DNA from: Bacillota bacterium
Lineage (GTDB): Bacteria > Bacillota > Clostridia > Acetivibrionales > DSM-1351
DNA length: 64,000 nucleotides
Reading direction: 5' to 3'
NCBI GenBank assembly: GCA_023439045.1
Contig: JAEXOY010000013.1
Coordinates: 1-64,000 of the forward strand
In this document: in pieces, positions 63,905 to 64,000 of the stretch
How positions within the stretch are numbered: position 1 is the stretch's first letter
Layout of the letters: each line of letters opens with the position of its first letter
Program-made: the position numbers and the translations under genes
The notes under the pieces: generated by a model
Database searches by the model: none
The model's input: only the letters and a program-made list of their open reading frames with translations
What the model was told of the DNA's origin: nothing

Positions 63905-64000
63905 TTATAGATTTTGTACATTTTGAACATAGAAAACATTATTTTCTATTTTACATATAAATACTGTTTCTCCTTGCTTAACTTTAGAACCATCAATATG
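63905..64000 (-). CDS. C-terminal end of an NfeD-like protein (partial)
   Basis: The minus strand reads 31 residues, with DGSKVKQGETVFICK and VFYVQNVQNL before a TAA at 63905-63907. The pattern matches the OB-fold end of NfeD proteins. NfeD genes are typically joined to flotillin genes, as here. Confidence 0.75.
   Translation of the reverse strand, partial: HIDGSKVKQGETVFICKIENNVFYVQNVQNL

Overview
This looks like a chromosomal segment of a low-GC Gram-positive anaerobe of the class Clostridia. The evidence is AT-rich DNA, AGGAGG-type ribosome sites, Firmicute gene sets (mltG-trmR-trhP, typA, mutS2, DUF3243, LtaS-like protein, NfeD-flotillin), a DUF5685/J-domain pair, an indolepyruvate:ferredoxin oxidoreductase, an S-layer-homology protein and three Firmicute-type riboswitches. 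A Ruminiclostridium-like genus is a reasonable guess, but it is inference. No rRNA, tRNA, CRISPR array, transposase or phage gene was seen. Most genes lie on the minus strand.

Layout. 1-247: 5' part of a zinc-ribbon protein with Gln/Ala repeats. 0.5-10 kb: class B penicillin-binding protein, tRNA hydroxylase trhP, tRNA methyltransferase trmR, mltG, typA and mutS2. 10-12.3 kb: acyl-CoA synthetase with an XRE-cupin regulator. 12.5-16.7 kb: two small membrane proteins, J-domain protein, DUF5685, pgsA, thioesterase, and the TRAP protein mtrB with a small partner. 16.7-23 kb: dnaE, a Cys-rich orphan on the plus strand and a phosphoglucomutase. 23-27.8 kb: lrgAB, uvrB behind a LexA-like box, trpS and a small membrane protein. 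27.9-34.3 kb: xpt plus a four-gene BMP-type nucleoside ABC transporter, with a guanine riboswitch upstream of xpt, and queT behind a preQ1-I riboswitch. 34.4-41.7 kb: FAD oxidoreductase, cyclophilin, a divergent type II topoisomerase pair and an acidic orphan. 42-46.2 kb: DUF4097 lipoprotein, folT behind a THF riboswitch, two small lipoproteins, DUF3243 and an aminotransferase. 46.3-52.4 kb: SLH protein and a MacAB-like export system. 52.6-56.6 kb: iorA-iorB-paaK for aryl-pyruvate fermentation. 56.7-64 kb: PII protein, LtaS-like enzyme, ABC-F ATPase, copper-amine-oxidase-like secreted protein, flotillin and the end of an NfeD protein.

Working together: three vitamin/base salvage loci (purine, queuosine precursor, folate) are each under their own riboswitch. 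iorAB and paaK form a route from aryl-pyruvates to aryl-acetates with ATP gain. trmR and trhP together make 5-methoxyuridine in tRNA. Less expected signals are short tandem repeats inside genes and just after stop codons at many loci, two hairpins whose 3' arm carries the ribosome site of the next gene, a TRAP protein with no visible target here, and a promoter-dyad-hairpin unit at 41.7 kb.
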